DNA of 64,000 nucleotides. Origin: Nyssa sinensis (lineage: Eukaryota; Streptophyta; Magnoliopsida; Cornales; Nyssaceae). The stretch is from contig CM018036.1 of NCBI GenBank assembly GCA_008638375.1, positions 4,092,392 through 4,156,391 on the forward strand. The letters are read 5' to 3'. The translations under genes and the position numbers were made by a program. Below the pieces are notes generated by a model. It did no database searches. It was not told the origin of the DNA and was given only the letters and a program-made list of their open reading frames with translations. Shown here piece by piece: positions 21,585-34,260 of the stretch (position 1 is its first letter; every line of letters begins with the position of its first letter).

Positions 21585-23022
21585 CCTTCCTGAGAAGTTC
21601 CTTGTTTCACGAGTCACGACCATCCTTCGCATCACCAAACCTTCTATTTCTAACTTCTATCAATCCCAGGTACAGTAATATTTTTTCCAATTCTATCATG
21701 TTAACACACTTATCTTGTAAATCTTATTTCAGATCTCTCTCTTTGTAATTTTTATGTGTTCTTCAGTTTTTGAATTTTTTCAGAGAGGCATTAAAGATGA
21801 TCTACTCTTGTTAATATGAAATTGATTTCAAAATAATATCAATCCGTAACCTTTTGGGGTTTTTTTTTTTTTGATTTACACCCCTTTGAAATGAATCAAT
21901 CTTAAGGGTTTTCTAAATGTTTGGCTTCTGTATAAGATTTCTGTCGGTGAACTTACTTTAGCCAGTGAAACTAATGAATCTGAGGTTGCGGGGGGAACTA
22001 AAATGCGGGCTTTTGTTAATTTTTCTTTCTGCCATCAAATCTTTGTTTTTGGGATAATTGGATAAAACCCTTCTTCTTGGGAGTAGAAATAATGGTTGTT
22101 ATAAATTTTATGTGGTAATATATTGTTTAAATTATGTAGTGAAATAACTGGTAGGATTTCTGCTGTAATCTGATTTCTCAACTTCAAATTGAGAATACTT
22201 TACCTGTTCTACTGCCTTTTATCTTTGGCTGGATTTTTGCTTGTTAAATTGGGGAACTTTTAAAGGGAACGATGAGATATAGAAAAAGTACGGATTTTCA
22301 CATTTGTGATGTGTTTGGAACAATTCATGGCTTGGGATTGATGGAGATGGAGTTGCCCACTTTTATTGAAATGTGCCTTCAACATGAATGTGATATTTGA
22401 ACATTTTTTATTTTTATTTTTGTTTTATTTATCTATGTAATTTTTCGAAGTTCATATTTTCATTTACTTGTTAAACGCATGAATGTCACAATGAAATTGA
22501 AACTATCCTTGTTCTTATATCCAGAATTTCGAATAAGTAGCTCGTGTTTTTTCTAACATTTGAACGTGGTTGCTTTCTAACTTTTCTCAAAAATTAGCAA
22601 ACGCGAGGCTTTTTAATAATAGGGAGCAAGATGGATGAATTCTATTTTTACACCTTTCATGAACATCTTTTGAATTATACTTGGCTACTGGACAGCTTGT
22701 TTTACTTTACGATCACATTAAAAAAAGAAGAAGATAGGAGGCATGGAACAGAACCTCATTTATGATTCAAGCTGTAACATCATTTTTCCCTGTTCAAACA
22801 CCCTCAGTTAATTTTTTCTGTTTTCAGCATTGTGAAAAATAAGCATCTCCAAACGTTTGTTGAATGTTATGAAACAGGTCACAAGAGTTTTCTCTTTTCT
22901 TTTGTTGTTTTCTTAAGAAATTCCTGTTTTATTATGTCAGACTAAGATATTTGTTTTGGTTTTTGCCAAAGTTCAGGCTGTCGCTAATATTTCTCATTTA
23001 CACAAAAGGAAAATCTGGTCTA
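21585..23022 (+). promoter_or_regulatory. F-box/LRR gene 5' leader with probable leader intron
   Basis: A GC-richer leader-like piece (about 21590-21669) ends in 'cccag|gtacag', a good donor. A good acceptor 'gttcag' ends at 22976, 46 bp before the coding ATG. Together they suggest a 1.3-kb intron inside the 5' UTR. The alternative upstream start at 22951 would lie inside this intron. Confidence 0.5.
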
Positions 23023-24426
23023 ATGGATGATTTGCCAGATCAGTTAGTTTGGGAGATTTTGGACAGGATTAAGAAAACCATAGACAGAAACTCTGCGTCT
23101 TTGGCTTGTAAGCGCCTCCATGAACTAGATAACAGACAGAGAAAATCTCTTCGAGTTGGTTGTGGATTAGACCCTGCCAATGAAGCCTTGATGTGCCTCT
23201 GCAACAGGTTTCCTAACTTGATAAAGGTAGAAATAACTTATTCTGGTTGGATGTCAAAGTTAGGAAAACAGTTGGATGACCTAGGGCTCCTCATTCTTTC
23301 GAACAACTGCCTTTTTCTGACTGACCTCACCTTAAGTTACTGCACATTCATCACTGATGCGGGTCTTAGTTACTTGGCTTCGTGCTCCAAGCTTTCAGCC
23401 TTGAAGTTGAATTTCACCCCAAGAATCACTGGTTGTGGCATATTATCACTTGTTGTGGGATGCAAAAATCTTACAGTCCTCCACCTCATCCGATGCCTCA
23501 ATGTTAGTAGTGTTGAGTGGCTAGAATATCTTGGCAAGCTTGAAATGCTTGAAGAGCTCTCCATTAAGAATTGTAGGGCAATTGGAGAATGGGACTTAAT
23601 TAAGCTTGGATCTGGTTGGCGAAAACTAAAACGACTGCAATTCGAGGTGGATGCCAATTACCGATATATGAAGGTTTATGATCATTTGGCTGTAGATCGA
23701 TGGCAAAAGTGGTGGGTCCCATGTGAAAGTATGCAAGAGCTTAGCTTGGTTAATTGCATCATCAGCCCGGGAAGAGGGCTTGCTTGTATATTGGGGAAAT
23801 GCAAGAACTTGGAAAAGATCCACTTGGACATTTGTGTTGGGTTGAGGGACTGTGACATTATATGCTTAGCCCAAAAATCAAGTAACCTTCGGTCCATTTC
23901 CCTCCGAGTTCCATCAGATTTTTCGCTTCCTGTTCTAGTTAACAATCCATTGAGATTAACAGATGAGAGTTTAAAGGCAGTGGCTCAAAACTGCTCACGG
24001 CTTGAATCAGTCAGATTATCTTTTTCTGACGGGGAGTTTCCTTCCTTCTCTTCATTTACCTTAAATGGAATCCTTACTTTAATACAAATGTGCCCAATTC
24101 GGGAACTTGCCCTTGATCATGTGTATTCTTTTAACGATATTGGGATGGAAGCTCTTTGTTCAGCTCAGTATCTGCAAACCCTAGAGCTTGTGAGATGCCA
24201 AGAGATTAGTGATGAGGGACTGCAGCTTGTGAGCCAATTTCCTCAGTTGTGTGTTTTACGGCTTAGTAAGTGTTTGGGAGTCACTGATGATGGGTTAAAG
24301 CCGCTTGTGGGGTCTTATAAATTGGAATTGTTAGCTGTGGATGATTGTCCACAAATATCTGAAAGGGGTGTTCAAGGAGCTGCAAAATCAGTAACTTTCA
24401 AGCAAGACTTGTCATGGATGTACTGA
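23023..24426 (+). CDS. F-box/leucine-rich-repeat protein
   Basis: A single coding exon of 467 aa from the ATG at 23023. I prefer this start over the in-frame one 72 bp earlier because the F-box begins directly here (MDDLPDQLVWEILDRI, with the LACKRL end at about residues 29-34) and because a probable splice acceptor falls between the two. Residues ~60-460 form a run of cysteine-containing LRRs such as 'LTDLTLSYCTFITDAGL', 'LQTLELVRCQEISDEGL' and 'LCVLRLSKCLGVTDDGL'. The protein is expected to be the substrate-recognition subunit of an SCF ubiquitin ligase, binding SKP1 via the F-box and targets via the LRRs; the target is unknown. It is full length, ending in DLSWMY. By position it would match Arabidopsis At1g80570. 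Confidence 0.94.
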   Translation: MDDLPDQLVWEILDRIKKTIDRNSASLACKRLHELDNRQRKSLRVGCGLDPANEALMCLCNRFPNLIKVEITYSGWMSKLGKQLDDLGLLILSNNCLFLTDLTLSYCTFITDAGLSYLASCSKLSALKLNFTPRITGCGILSLVVGCKNLTVLHLIRCLNVSSVEWLEYLGKLEMLEELSIKNCRAIGEWDLIKLGSGWRKLKRLQFEVDANYRYMKVYDHLAVDRWQKWWVPCESMQELSLVNCIISPGRGLACILGKCKNLEKIHLDICVGLRDCDIICLAQKSSNLRSISLRVPSDFSLPVLVNNPLRLTDESLKAVAQNCSRLESVRLSFSDGEFPSFSSFTLNGILTLIQMCPIRELALDHVYSFNDIGMEALCSAQYLQTLELVRCQEISDEGLQLVSQFPQLCVLRLSKCLGVTDDGLKPLVGSYKLELLAVDDCPQISERGVQGAAKSVTFKQDLSWMY

Positions 24427-24646
24427 ACTTCCCAGGTTAAATGGTTTTACCAAATTTCTTGTATGGTTTGTTCCAACTTCCATTTTTAATGGATATATTC
24501 ACAAAAAAACAAAAAAAATGTATATTTTGTGAATGTTAGAAAGGTTTCCATGATTTTTGTGTTGTTTTAATTCACTTCCAATTGTTGAAGTTGTTTATTA
24601 TGAATGTAATGTGTATATTTGTAACATAATTGTATGATTTTTTCAG

Positions 24647-24652
24647 AATAAA
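24647..24652 (+). terminator. AATAAA poly(A) signal of the F-box/LRR gene
   Basis: A perfect AATAAA about 220 bp after the stop, within TG-rich DNA ('tttgttgcaaattc' follows), so a plausible cleavage signal. Confidence 0.55.
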
Positions 24653-24759
24653 GTTTGTTGCAAATTCATCCTAATCTGCAAACCATTATGATATTATGAA
24701 CTTTAAGTTTGTATTTTCAGCTTTTCCTTAACAATTGTTTGTCATCTGAAGTCCTTGAA

Positions 24760-26380
24760 GCATTGAAGGATACAATATTTAACTTATGCAGTGTAGCTGC
24801 AGAACAGGGTGCCCTTATGTTACCATATAAGTATGAAGAGTGCAATAAATGATAAGCCATGTTTGTTTCCTGGCTTAGGAGCCGAATTGGAAACATTAAT
24901 CCTAGAATGGTTCAAATACCATGTGACATCAAAATGTGGATATTATGATCCATTTTTCCTGAAACAGGGAGTACAGATTATAGTCAACTTAAATTACTTG
25001 CTTTCCTAAGACACGAGAATGGGGGATTGGAGGACCCATGGCCCATGGGATAATAAAACCCATTTATCTTTTAATATTTAAAACTAATGTGCAATATTAA
25101 TATGATATTTAAAATTTTATTTAATTAAGCTACCGTTTCCTAATATATTTTTAAAATTTCTTCTTTTTTTTTTTTACTTATTTGCTTAAATAAGCAAAAA
25201 TAAAATAAAACTAATGTCTAGGTTTATACAAAAAAAATACTTTTATATACTTTTTATTACATCGATATCATATAATTAAGAACTTTTAACTATCTATCAT
25301 AAAAGTAAATTTTAATTTGAACCCTACTCCTACATCAAACAAGTTCAACTCAATACCAACAAACTAATTTCCCATTTTCTTAAGAAGAGTGAGAGTTGAA
25401 CGCACAACAATTCTTTTTAGAAGAGTCATGTGTGGCTAATTGGATTACTCTCACTTGTTTAAAAGTAATTTGTAAATTTCTTCATATGTACCTATATATA
25501 TGTTTATATATTTAATTAATATGTTCTTATATTGATATTTACACATATAAATATTTTTATATGCAGATATATATAGATATATTTATATACATACACACAT
25601 ATATATATGTGTGGACGCATGCATATATAACTGATCTTTTTATAATTAATATTTAATAAATTAATAATTAATGAACTTTTAAGAAACCCACTTAGTTCAT
25701 GGTGAATAATTAATAATTCTATTTGTTGAATAATTAATATTTTTTTTCAGGAAAACTCTTTATAATATTAATTATTAAAAAGATAAAATAGTTACATATG
25801 TACTTATATATATATATATGTCTCATTTACAACATTTTTAGATAATTATATTTATTAATTTTATATTATTAAAGTCAAAAGTATTGTAAATAAGAAAAAT
25901 TATAGAATCAAAAAACATAATTTCTTTTACTTGAAATAGATATTAAGAGTTTTTTTATGCTATAAGTTAAGTATTATATATATTTTTTAAGAAAAATTAA
26001 AATGTCAATAAAAAATAATATACAAGGTCCTAATTTTCTACCAAAAATTAATTCAATATAAGAAATCTTGTTAATTAATAAAAGTATAAAAAAATTAATA
26101 ATTAATAAATTCTCAATCTCTATGTCTATTAATTATAAGAAATTTGATCGTGATGTATATACAATTATAAATATTTGTATTTATTTAATTAATATTAATT
26201 TTATGTTTAAAAATAATTTTAATAAGCCTTTCAAAAATTGCTTTTAAAATATAGTATTTTTATATTTAAATAATAAAAATTAAAACAAAAAAATTATTTT
26301 TTTACTTATTACAAATATTTTAAAAAAAAAACTATTAAACGGTACTTAAGTTAATTTGACACTTCTAGACTTAAGACTCT
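24760..26380. other. AT-rich intergenic DNA
   Basis: From about 25050 onward the sequence is extremely AT-rich, with runs of TA dinucleotides (25495-25640, 25805-25820). The first part (24760-25010) is less AT-rich but no gene was recognised. No ends of a mobile element found. Confidence 0.5.
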
Positions 26381-26386
26381 GATTCC

Positions 26387-26613
26387 TATAAATTTTTGAG
26401 ACAGATGTCCAAATTGGCGGCTAGTAGAGACATTTGGAGGCAAACGTATAAATTCGTCAACGGTTGCGATGCTTAAACCCTAGAAAAATATATCCATCCG
26501 GGTCTCACTTTTCATCTCCAAGGCAAAACTCTTATAAAAGAAATTGTTCTCATTCCAAATCTCAGTTGCGTCAATTTTCGGCAAAAGCATTTGTATCAAT
26601 TTCTTCTCAAAAC
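26387..26613 (+). promoter_or_regulatory. Acetylornithine aminotransferase core promoter and leader with uORF
   Basis: TATAAAT at 26387-26393 is a likely TATA box. The leader holds an upstream ATG at 26469 with stop TAG at 26481-26483 (four codons). A further ATG at 26404 opens a 23-codon frame ending at 26475, but lies so close to the TATA box that it may not be transcribed. The main frame has no ATG before 26614. Confidence 0.45.
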
Positions 26614-29600
26614 ATGACCTCAATCCATTTGTTTCTCAACAATTCAATTTCGCCGGCCAGCAATCTTGGCCGTTCGATTAAGCTTGAAAATGGGCGATTT
26701 TCTATTCCGTTCAATGGTCGGAGAGTGATTGCTTGTGCTAATGTAGACGTGCGAGCACCGGATTCGGTGAGTTCAGGGAAATTAGGGTTTGGGTTGGGAA
26801 GTAAGGAGGTGATGGAGGCGGAAGGAAAGGTTCTGGTGGGAACATATGCGAGAGCACCGGTTGTGCTCTCGAGTGGCAAGGGGTGTAAATTGTATGATGC
26901 TGAAGGGCGGGAGTATTTGGACATGACTTCCGGGATTGCGGTGAATGCGCTCGGACATGGTGATCCCGATTGGTTGAGAGCAGTGATGGAGCAAGCGAAT
27001 ACGTTGACGCATGTCAGCAATGTGTTTTACTCGATTCCAGCAGGTGAGAACTTTTTCAATATTAAGATTATTGTGGATATGTGGTTTTAATTCTAATTGT
27101 TATTATCATGAATATATTGGTGAGTGTTGAAAGGTATGTGTACCTGCAAATGTTGAATGAACTTTTGTATCCTTGATGTGAGATAGGCATGCTTACTGTG
27201 CTCTGTTAAACTAGCAATTTGTTAGCTAAACATATATATTCACGCTTATGTTCTGAACCACTTACCTAGACTACACAGAGTGATTCTCTTTCAATTTTTG
27301 ACTTGTGGGTGTCACAATTTGTTTCTGATTGTTGCATTGAGAGCGAACACTGAAGTGTATGGTTTAAATTTCACGAAAATTACACATATTACGAATATGA
27401 AACTTTACAGTTATATCAAGCAAGGATCAAAATTTCATTTCAGTAGTGTTGTTTTGGCACCCCAGAAAACGGAAACATTTCGGAAATGTGGTAGAGGTCT
27501 TATGGGGATCATATTTGATACCTGATCAAACCACTTTGGAATTTGAAACTTTGCCATCAGCAACAGAGAAAACATAAGAGGGAAAAAAGATGAAGCTGGT
27601 CACAACCTGTGGCTCCGGTAACTATCCCCTCATCCATGACCACCACTCCGTCTTTAATCAGAAAAATTGAATATAAGTGAAATTTAAAATAACGTGATAG
27701 CTTGGACCACTTGCAAATTTGCATGCCCCTTGTTAGTTGATTGCAAGGATTCATGTAGTTGACTTCAAATAATTGGGAGAAGGCTTTGTTGAGTTGTTAA
27801 TTGATTGCAACGATGATGCTTTACTACTTTGTCTTTACTTAGATCTTGTTATGGAGTAGCATAAAACAATAAAATGATTATAAAGTTGGTACTTTTCATT
27901 TTTTGGTTTACCATTCTTTGATTAGTTGTGTATATATTTTCCAATAGCAGTTTATAGCATCCACTCAGTAGAGTTTCTTTTTGACGAAGTGACAGTAAAC
28001 TAATCTATGCCTTTTGTTTGCAAATGGGAAATTTGTCATTCCGTTGCGACTTTTAAACACTACAATATGAGTTTATACAGTCTGTATTCATTCAAAATCT
28101 CTAATTCCTCATCATCCATAATATTCTGTTTCAACCTTTTCCTGGTCATACATTTTTAACTTGACCATACTAATTTTTATATATTATTATTTTGATGGTT
28201 CGGAGACTTTGTTTAAGAGTAAAATCTGTAGTCATAGTTCCTCTGATGCATAAAATAATGGGATAAGACAATTACTTGTTTAAGTTTGATATAATGACAT
28301 GGTAATCATTGTGAAATTGCATCAGTTATTTCAACGAGTTAGTGAACTGGTAAAAGTTTGGTTGTGAGGCAGCAGGCATAATGTCTTGAATTACCTCACA
28401 CCAAGTGACATTTGACAACTTGATGGATAAAAGTTTGAAGTACAACTCCACTAGTATATTATCAAGTTGATGCCATTGCCTACAAGCCATATCATTCTTT
28501 TCTTTTTTGATAGGTAGCCTACAAGCAATATCATGATCCTATTGCATACTCATTCTCACTTGTAACTTAAGGAGTTTAGTTCTCCACAGGCCAACTTCAC
28601 AATTGTGGAGGACAGGCTAATGACTGTGGAACTTGTACCATCATTAGAGGTTATTTATTAAAATTGGGAATAAAGATAATTTGTATGCATCTGCGGCTTT
28701 TCATCTTGGTAATATCTTTCAGTTGGATAGGAAAGAATTTGAACCTGGTGAACTCTTAAAGATTGTGGATATTATTTCAATTGTAGAAGCCATCTATACT
28801 CCGGTAAGTGCTAATTCGAGACCAACCTTTGACATTTTTCAGTACACAATTTTTTTGGGGTAAATCAAACTACCATTTTTTTTTATCCAAACTCAGTCCT
28901 AATTACTTGAAAACATATAAATAATTACAAAGAGTTTCGACTAAAGGTTGAACACTCAACAATATTGATGAAATGGTGGCTGATTTGTGGTGGCACATTT
29001 GAGCTTATAGTAAAATGATCTATGTTTACCGTAACGGAAACGCTAACATATGCCTTATGCACCAGCCTGTATTTCAAATGTTCATTGGTTATGAATCTTG
29101 AATTGGTTTTGACTTGTCACTATCAAACTCCTGCAACATTTTGTGTATTTAAGTGCTTCCTTACTTTCTAACAATTGGGTCCCCTTGCTAACCATTGTGC
29201 AACCGCTTTTCTATGTCATATTAGGTTTATTGAATCATTTTGAGGAACCCTCAAGTGTTGAATTTCATTCATTTCCAGAATCCTCTTTTTACTTGCCTTG
29301 GATTAGAGTCAATCAAATTTTATAAAGGGCATTGACTTGTAATATGCCATAGTCCTTTACATATACGGCTGCTCACAATCCTTAATAGTGCTTGGGGGTT
29401 GCCTTGTTATTCTCTTGATCTGAAAGACTGGGTCCATACTTTGGAATGGGAAAAAATTAAAAATAAATAAAATGAAACTAGTTTCAACTGTTGCTTATCT
29501 GCATTCCAACCTTCTCATCAGGGTACCTTAGTTAAAATAGTGTGTATCACGAGATAGATTGGTTTTCATTACTATTATAATTCTGCCTATCAAGTGATGG

Positions 29601-32600
29601 TGGGTTATTATTGGAAAATAGTAGATTGGTAAGGAGGAATTAAATGGACTCATGTCCAGTGTTTTCCATTTAAACAGTGAATATAAAGATACTGGGTAAG
29701 GATGAACCTCAAGAGAGTGCAAATTATGCAACTGGATTTATAGGAATTATGACTTTGTGAGTTCTAGTTAAAATACTTCAAAACACAAGTAATATTTTTT
29801 TATAAGTAAATACAAGTAATATTTAAGAATTCCAAATGAATTGTTTCAGTTTCTTTCATATGAGGATTTATGCATGACCAGTTTGACTAGAACAAGATAG
29901 TAATTTATGCGCAACTTTAACTATGCAAAATCAGGAATGTTAGTTGGGTCAAAATATCTAACTGGAGTCTCCTAGAATATTAAAGTATTAAAGTAGTGTG
30001 TAAATAGCTAGTTTTTTTAAATTGATAATGAAATCAGTTGAACAGTTGCTAGCTGAAACCATTTAGGGGCACAACTTGTAAACAACTAAATCGTGTATAT
30101 GGCAGTACGATCTATTTGATAACAGACACTCTTGTTTTTATAGTATCAATGTGCTGCATTCTTTTTGTATCCATTTGTAAAGAAGCAAATGTTTTGTCGC
30201 ACAGGTGGAGCTTGCGAAACGTCTCATTGCTTGTTCTTTTGCTGATCGTGTTTTTTTTGCGAACTCTGGAACAGAAGCAAATGAAGCTGCTATTAAATTT
30301 GCTAGAAAATTCCAAAGATTTTCACATCCTGATGGGAAACAGCCACCAATTGAATTTATTTCCTTTACCAATTGCTTCCATGGGAGGACCATGGGTGCTC
30401 TTGCCTTGACAAGTAAAGAGCAGTACAGGTTACCTTTTGAACCTGTCATGCCTGGAGTTACTTTCTTAGAGTATGGGAATATTCAAGCTGCAAGAGAACT
30501 GATTCAGTGCGGGAAAATTGCTGCAGTATTTGTGGAACCTATCCAGGGTGAAGGTGGCATCTATAGTGCCACAAAGGAGTTCTTACAATCCTTGCGTACT
30601 GCCTGTGATGATGCTGGGTCTCTACTGGTTTTTGATGAGGTAAGCTTCAAAATGATTATTACATAGAGGTATTGGCGTGAGATCAAAATCTTTTAATCAT
30701 GAAGCAAACACATGTCAACATGCACATAGAAGTTATATTTGGCTTGATCTCCTGGTTTGTGAAAACACTTTTTGGATAACAACATGTAGATATGTTTCTA
30801 CTCGAGGCATGTCTTTTTTTAGATGTGTAGTAAGATTTTTCACCTTAATTATTTATAAAATTTATTAAGAGTAGATTTCCCACTTTGGACTCCTTTGACC
30901 AAAAATACACATGTTATATAACTGAATCAAACCCAAAAGGAATTATATTAAAAATTTATAACCTATCTAAATATATAATTATATATGTATATGTGTGTGT
31001 ATCAATCTATATTTTTTTCGGGTTAAATTATGTACTTCTTTAAAGAAAATAAATAATATTAGTAAAATGATGGTAACCATTAGATTAGCATGTATTAAAA
31101 AAAAAATTCTTAAATGTCAAAACATTTCCATATGTTTCTAATTATTATATCCTTTTCCATTCTATATTCAAAATATTAACATTTCCATTTCTAAGCCAAC
31201 CGAAACAACAGACTGAAACAAAATTTTGATCCCTGTGGACACACCTGTAGCTTACATTACTACATGTCCAACAGGGTGACACATCCAATGTCCATTCCCA
31301 TGTGGCATGTTGTGTTGTCCAATAGAGGTTCTAACTTGTGGTAGTGATGGAGTATTACAGAGGGATGAGATTTAGAAAAGTCTCATTGTAAAGTTCATTT
31401 CTTTTAATTTCTAAGATGGGGGCGCCTTGGCTTCTGGGATGATAGGCTGCTCAGTTTCATAGGGGGTGTATAGGATCATGGCAAAGGTAGAATCTGAAAA
31501 AAGTGGTTAGGGAGGTTAGAATCTCAAATCCAAATGCTTTTGTTGGAGTTGGGTAGAATTTGGATAAAGCGAACCGCTAATGAATGTCTAGAGGCTAGGC
31601 TAAGGATAGCAATTTAGGATAATTTGTAAATTCATGTAGAAAATGCGTGTGACTAAATGAATAGAAACTAAAAATTTCTTCTGTATATGTCAAGGTGGAT
31701 GCCTCTGACTAGTGGGGCAGAGGACTTGTATTCTTTCCTGTATTTCGTTATCTCTTTGTCCACATGGTGAATGATGCTTCTTTCTTCAGAAGCTCTAAGG
31801 GTCTGTGATAATGTTACCATCGATCCCCTTTTTCATATTGGCAATGGGGAATGTTAGTAGTTTTTCTTTTTTTGGGGGGTAAGTGGGATGTTAGTAGGTT
31901 GATTGCTATATCATGGCAGAACAACATTCAAAATTTTGGAGGACCATGGAAGCACTAACATACATTTAGGCTTTACATCCACAGACTTAACAGTGGACAG
32001 GAAATGCATCTATTGGATGATATTGGCTTAAAGTTCTTTGTGTAAACTGTTGGCTGTTACAAAATCAAACCCTTATAGAATGTCTAATTTCATCAAATAA
32101 TTGTTATTGTATTTGCTTTTCTAAAATGGTACAAATAAAGTGGCTGGTAGGTAGGCAAATCAAAATTAATGTAGGTCATTTATATCATGTATCATGGATG
32201 TGGGTGCAAAGCTAAATCTAAATTTTCTCCTAGGTTCTTTAAAAATCAAGCGATAGTTGTTTCCTGTTGTTGTTAGCATGTTATGATTATAGTATTGGGC
32301 ATTGTCTTGAAATCAATCTGTAAGGAAGATATGAAGAGCAAAACAACGTCAGAAGCAAAATACTGATCAGAAACTGAAAAAACGGTGACAAATTGGTATT
32401 CTCTTGTGGGCTTCTATTAGCTGGTTTGCCAGCACATGGACAGTAAATAACTCGGTCTAGCACTGAAAAACGACTTTGAGACACGATCATGTTAGCGCAC
32501 TCTGTGATAGAATGGAAGAGAATTATTGAGCAGACTCTGGTCTCCCACTGTTTCCTGTAATTATAATGATAATCAACTACACCATCAAATTGCCTTCAAC

Positions 32601-33401
32601 ATCATGAGATCTGATAGAAGTCAAGTGACATAGCTTCTATATGAATTATTCAAGAACATTCATGGTAAAGAAGCCGTAATCTTGGAAAAGTCTTTGAAAA
32701 TGATTATGCAGAATGTCATTGATAAAAACATTAGTTTAATTAGTCTTCTTTAAATCAATCCTCATATACCATCAGCCATAATTCTTTTATTGACCTAATA
32801 TTGATGTCCTTTGATCATAGTTCACACACCTGACAATCATGTTTTGTCTTTCTGTCCCCAGGTTCAATGTGGCTTAGGCCGAACTGGTTATCTCTGGGCA
32901 CATGAAGCCTATGGTGTATTCCCAGATATAATGACTCTTGCCAAGCCTCTTGCTGGAGGTCTGCCCATTGGAGCTGTACTAGTGACTGAAAAAGTTGCTG
33001 CTGCCATAAATTTTGGAGACCATGGAAGCACTTTTGCCGGTGGGCCCCTTGTTTGCAACGCAGCTACTGCCGTTCTGGATAAAATCTCAAAGCCTGGTTT
33101 CTTGGCCGACGTATCCAAAAAAGGTCAGTACTTCAAGGAAAAGCTAATACTGAAGCTAGGGGGAAATTCACATGTGAGAGAAGTACGAGGTCTGGGGCTT
33201 ATTATTGGGATAGAGCTGGATGTGTCTGCCTCACCACTTGTGGATGCATGTCGAAATTCTGGTCTTTTGATATTAACGGCAGGAAAAGGAAATGTCGTTC
33301 GGCTTGTGCCACCGCTGATCATCTCAGAGCAGGAGTTGGACCATGCAGCTGAGATCCTCCTTAAATGTCTGCCAGTGCTTGATAAAGGTAACTCAAACTA
33401 G
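26614..33401 (+). CDS. WIN1: Acetylornithine aminotransferase, plastid (class III, PLP)
   Basis: Three exons: 26614 to 27039 or 27043, 30205-30639, 32862-33401; about 466 aa. It transfers the amino group from glutamate to N-acetylglutamate semialdehyde in ornithine/arginine synthesis. A transit-like leader is followed by '[16 protein letters not shown]', 'SGTEANEAA' (163-171), 'FHGR' (200-203), Asp286 in FDEVQ (pyridine nitrogen) and Lys315 in [11 protein letters not shown] (PLP Schiff base), numbered for exon 1 ending at 27039. Exons 2 and 3 join in frame. Exon 1 does not: the strong CAG|GTGAGA donor at 27043 shifts exon 2 and causes an early stop, whereas ending at 27039 on a GC donor restores frame but drops one residue. 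A one-base insertion near 27040 would also explain it. Likely counterpart of Arabidopsis WIN1 (At1g80600). Confidence 0.92.
27044..30204 (+). other. Intron 1 of acetylornithine aminotransferase
   Basis: About 3.2 kb. Small retroposon scars ('ttttttgataggtagc' near 28503, 'tttttttataagtaaata' near 29795). The frame at 28681-28863 matches no family I know and I do not call it an exon. Confidence 0.6.
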
Positions 33402-33451
33402 GAGAAGTCAATTTAAGGGTTCCTGTTGTTGGTGGGGGTTGTAAAATATTC

Positions 33452-33474
33452 ATATATATATATATATATATATA
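33452..33474. repeat. (TA)n microsatellite
   Basis: About eleven TA units, 50 bp after the aminotransferase stop codon, probably in the 3' UTR. Confidence 0.85.
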
Positions 33475-33859
33475 ACTATGCATCTCTACCAATTCCTAAA
33501 TTTGGTTTCTTCCATGATATTTCTCAGAGAGAACTTTTGATTCTTTTTTCATAAAAAGCTATGATACATTAAATAATATTTGATTTTTGCAATCAAATCA
33601 ACATAAAGAAGTGGTAAATTATTCATAGACTAGGCTTGTGTAGTTTAACAGTTAATATCTAGATGAATTAAATTTTACAAGGCATATATTTAACATTAAA
33701 TTTATAAAAAAAATGTGGCCTTTCTCTTGCAATGATTCTATACATAATCATCCATTTTACTTTATTATTTTAATATATAAATTATACTTCTTACTCAAGT
33801 TTGAAACCATTATATACTTTATCTATTTAAATAGTTCGAATTCGAATTCCTGAGAGTTG

Positions 33860-34260
33860 GAATGAAAGGGGGAGGATGGAAGTTTATTTCATGTTTGGTT
33901 TAAAAATAAAAAAGAAAAATGAGAGATATTTAATCCATTTTATTCTCCTTCAAATAGTGGAAGAAATGGAAAGAAATGATTAGGTTGTGATTATACATTT
34001 TGTCCTTATTTTTTAAAAATGAGTGAATTTTTATTTTATATTTTATACTCGCATAATAAAACATTTTCTCTTTTTTTTTTCTCTCTCTCTGTGCTATCTT
34101 TTTCAAACAATATAAGATGATTACACTATTTTTTTCTTCTTTTTTTAACTCATTAATTATTCAAGCATGAAATAAGAAATTACACTCTTTCTCTTCTCCC
34201 TCTCCTGCATAATGTTATCTTCTCCTTGTCTATTTATCCAAGCACACTTGGTATGGGACA
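33860..34260. mobile_element. Worn foldback element related to that at 44.3 kb
   Basis: Purine-rich left arm ('gaaagggggaggatgg', 'catgtttggtttaaaaa') and pyrimidine-rich right arm ('ctctttctcttctccctctcc', 'tatttatccaagcac') in the same order as in 44268-44735. Ends are not clear and there is no coding sequence. Confidence 0.4.

Noticed and set aside
22951..23022. N-terminal extension MFWFLPKF... of the F-box protein
   Set aside because: A likely splice acceptor at 22971-22976 removes its start codon, and the family begins at MDDLPDQ.
28681..28863. 60-aa frame in intron 1 of the aminotransferase with a donor-like 'ccg|gtaagt'
   Set aside because: It cannot repair the exon 1/exon 2 phase in a way that matches the family, and resembles nothing I recognise.
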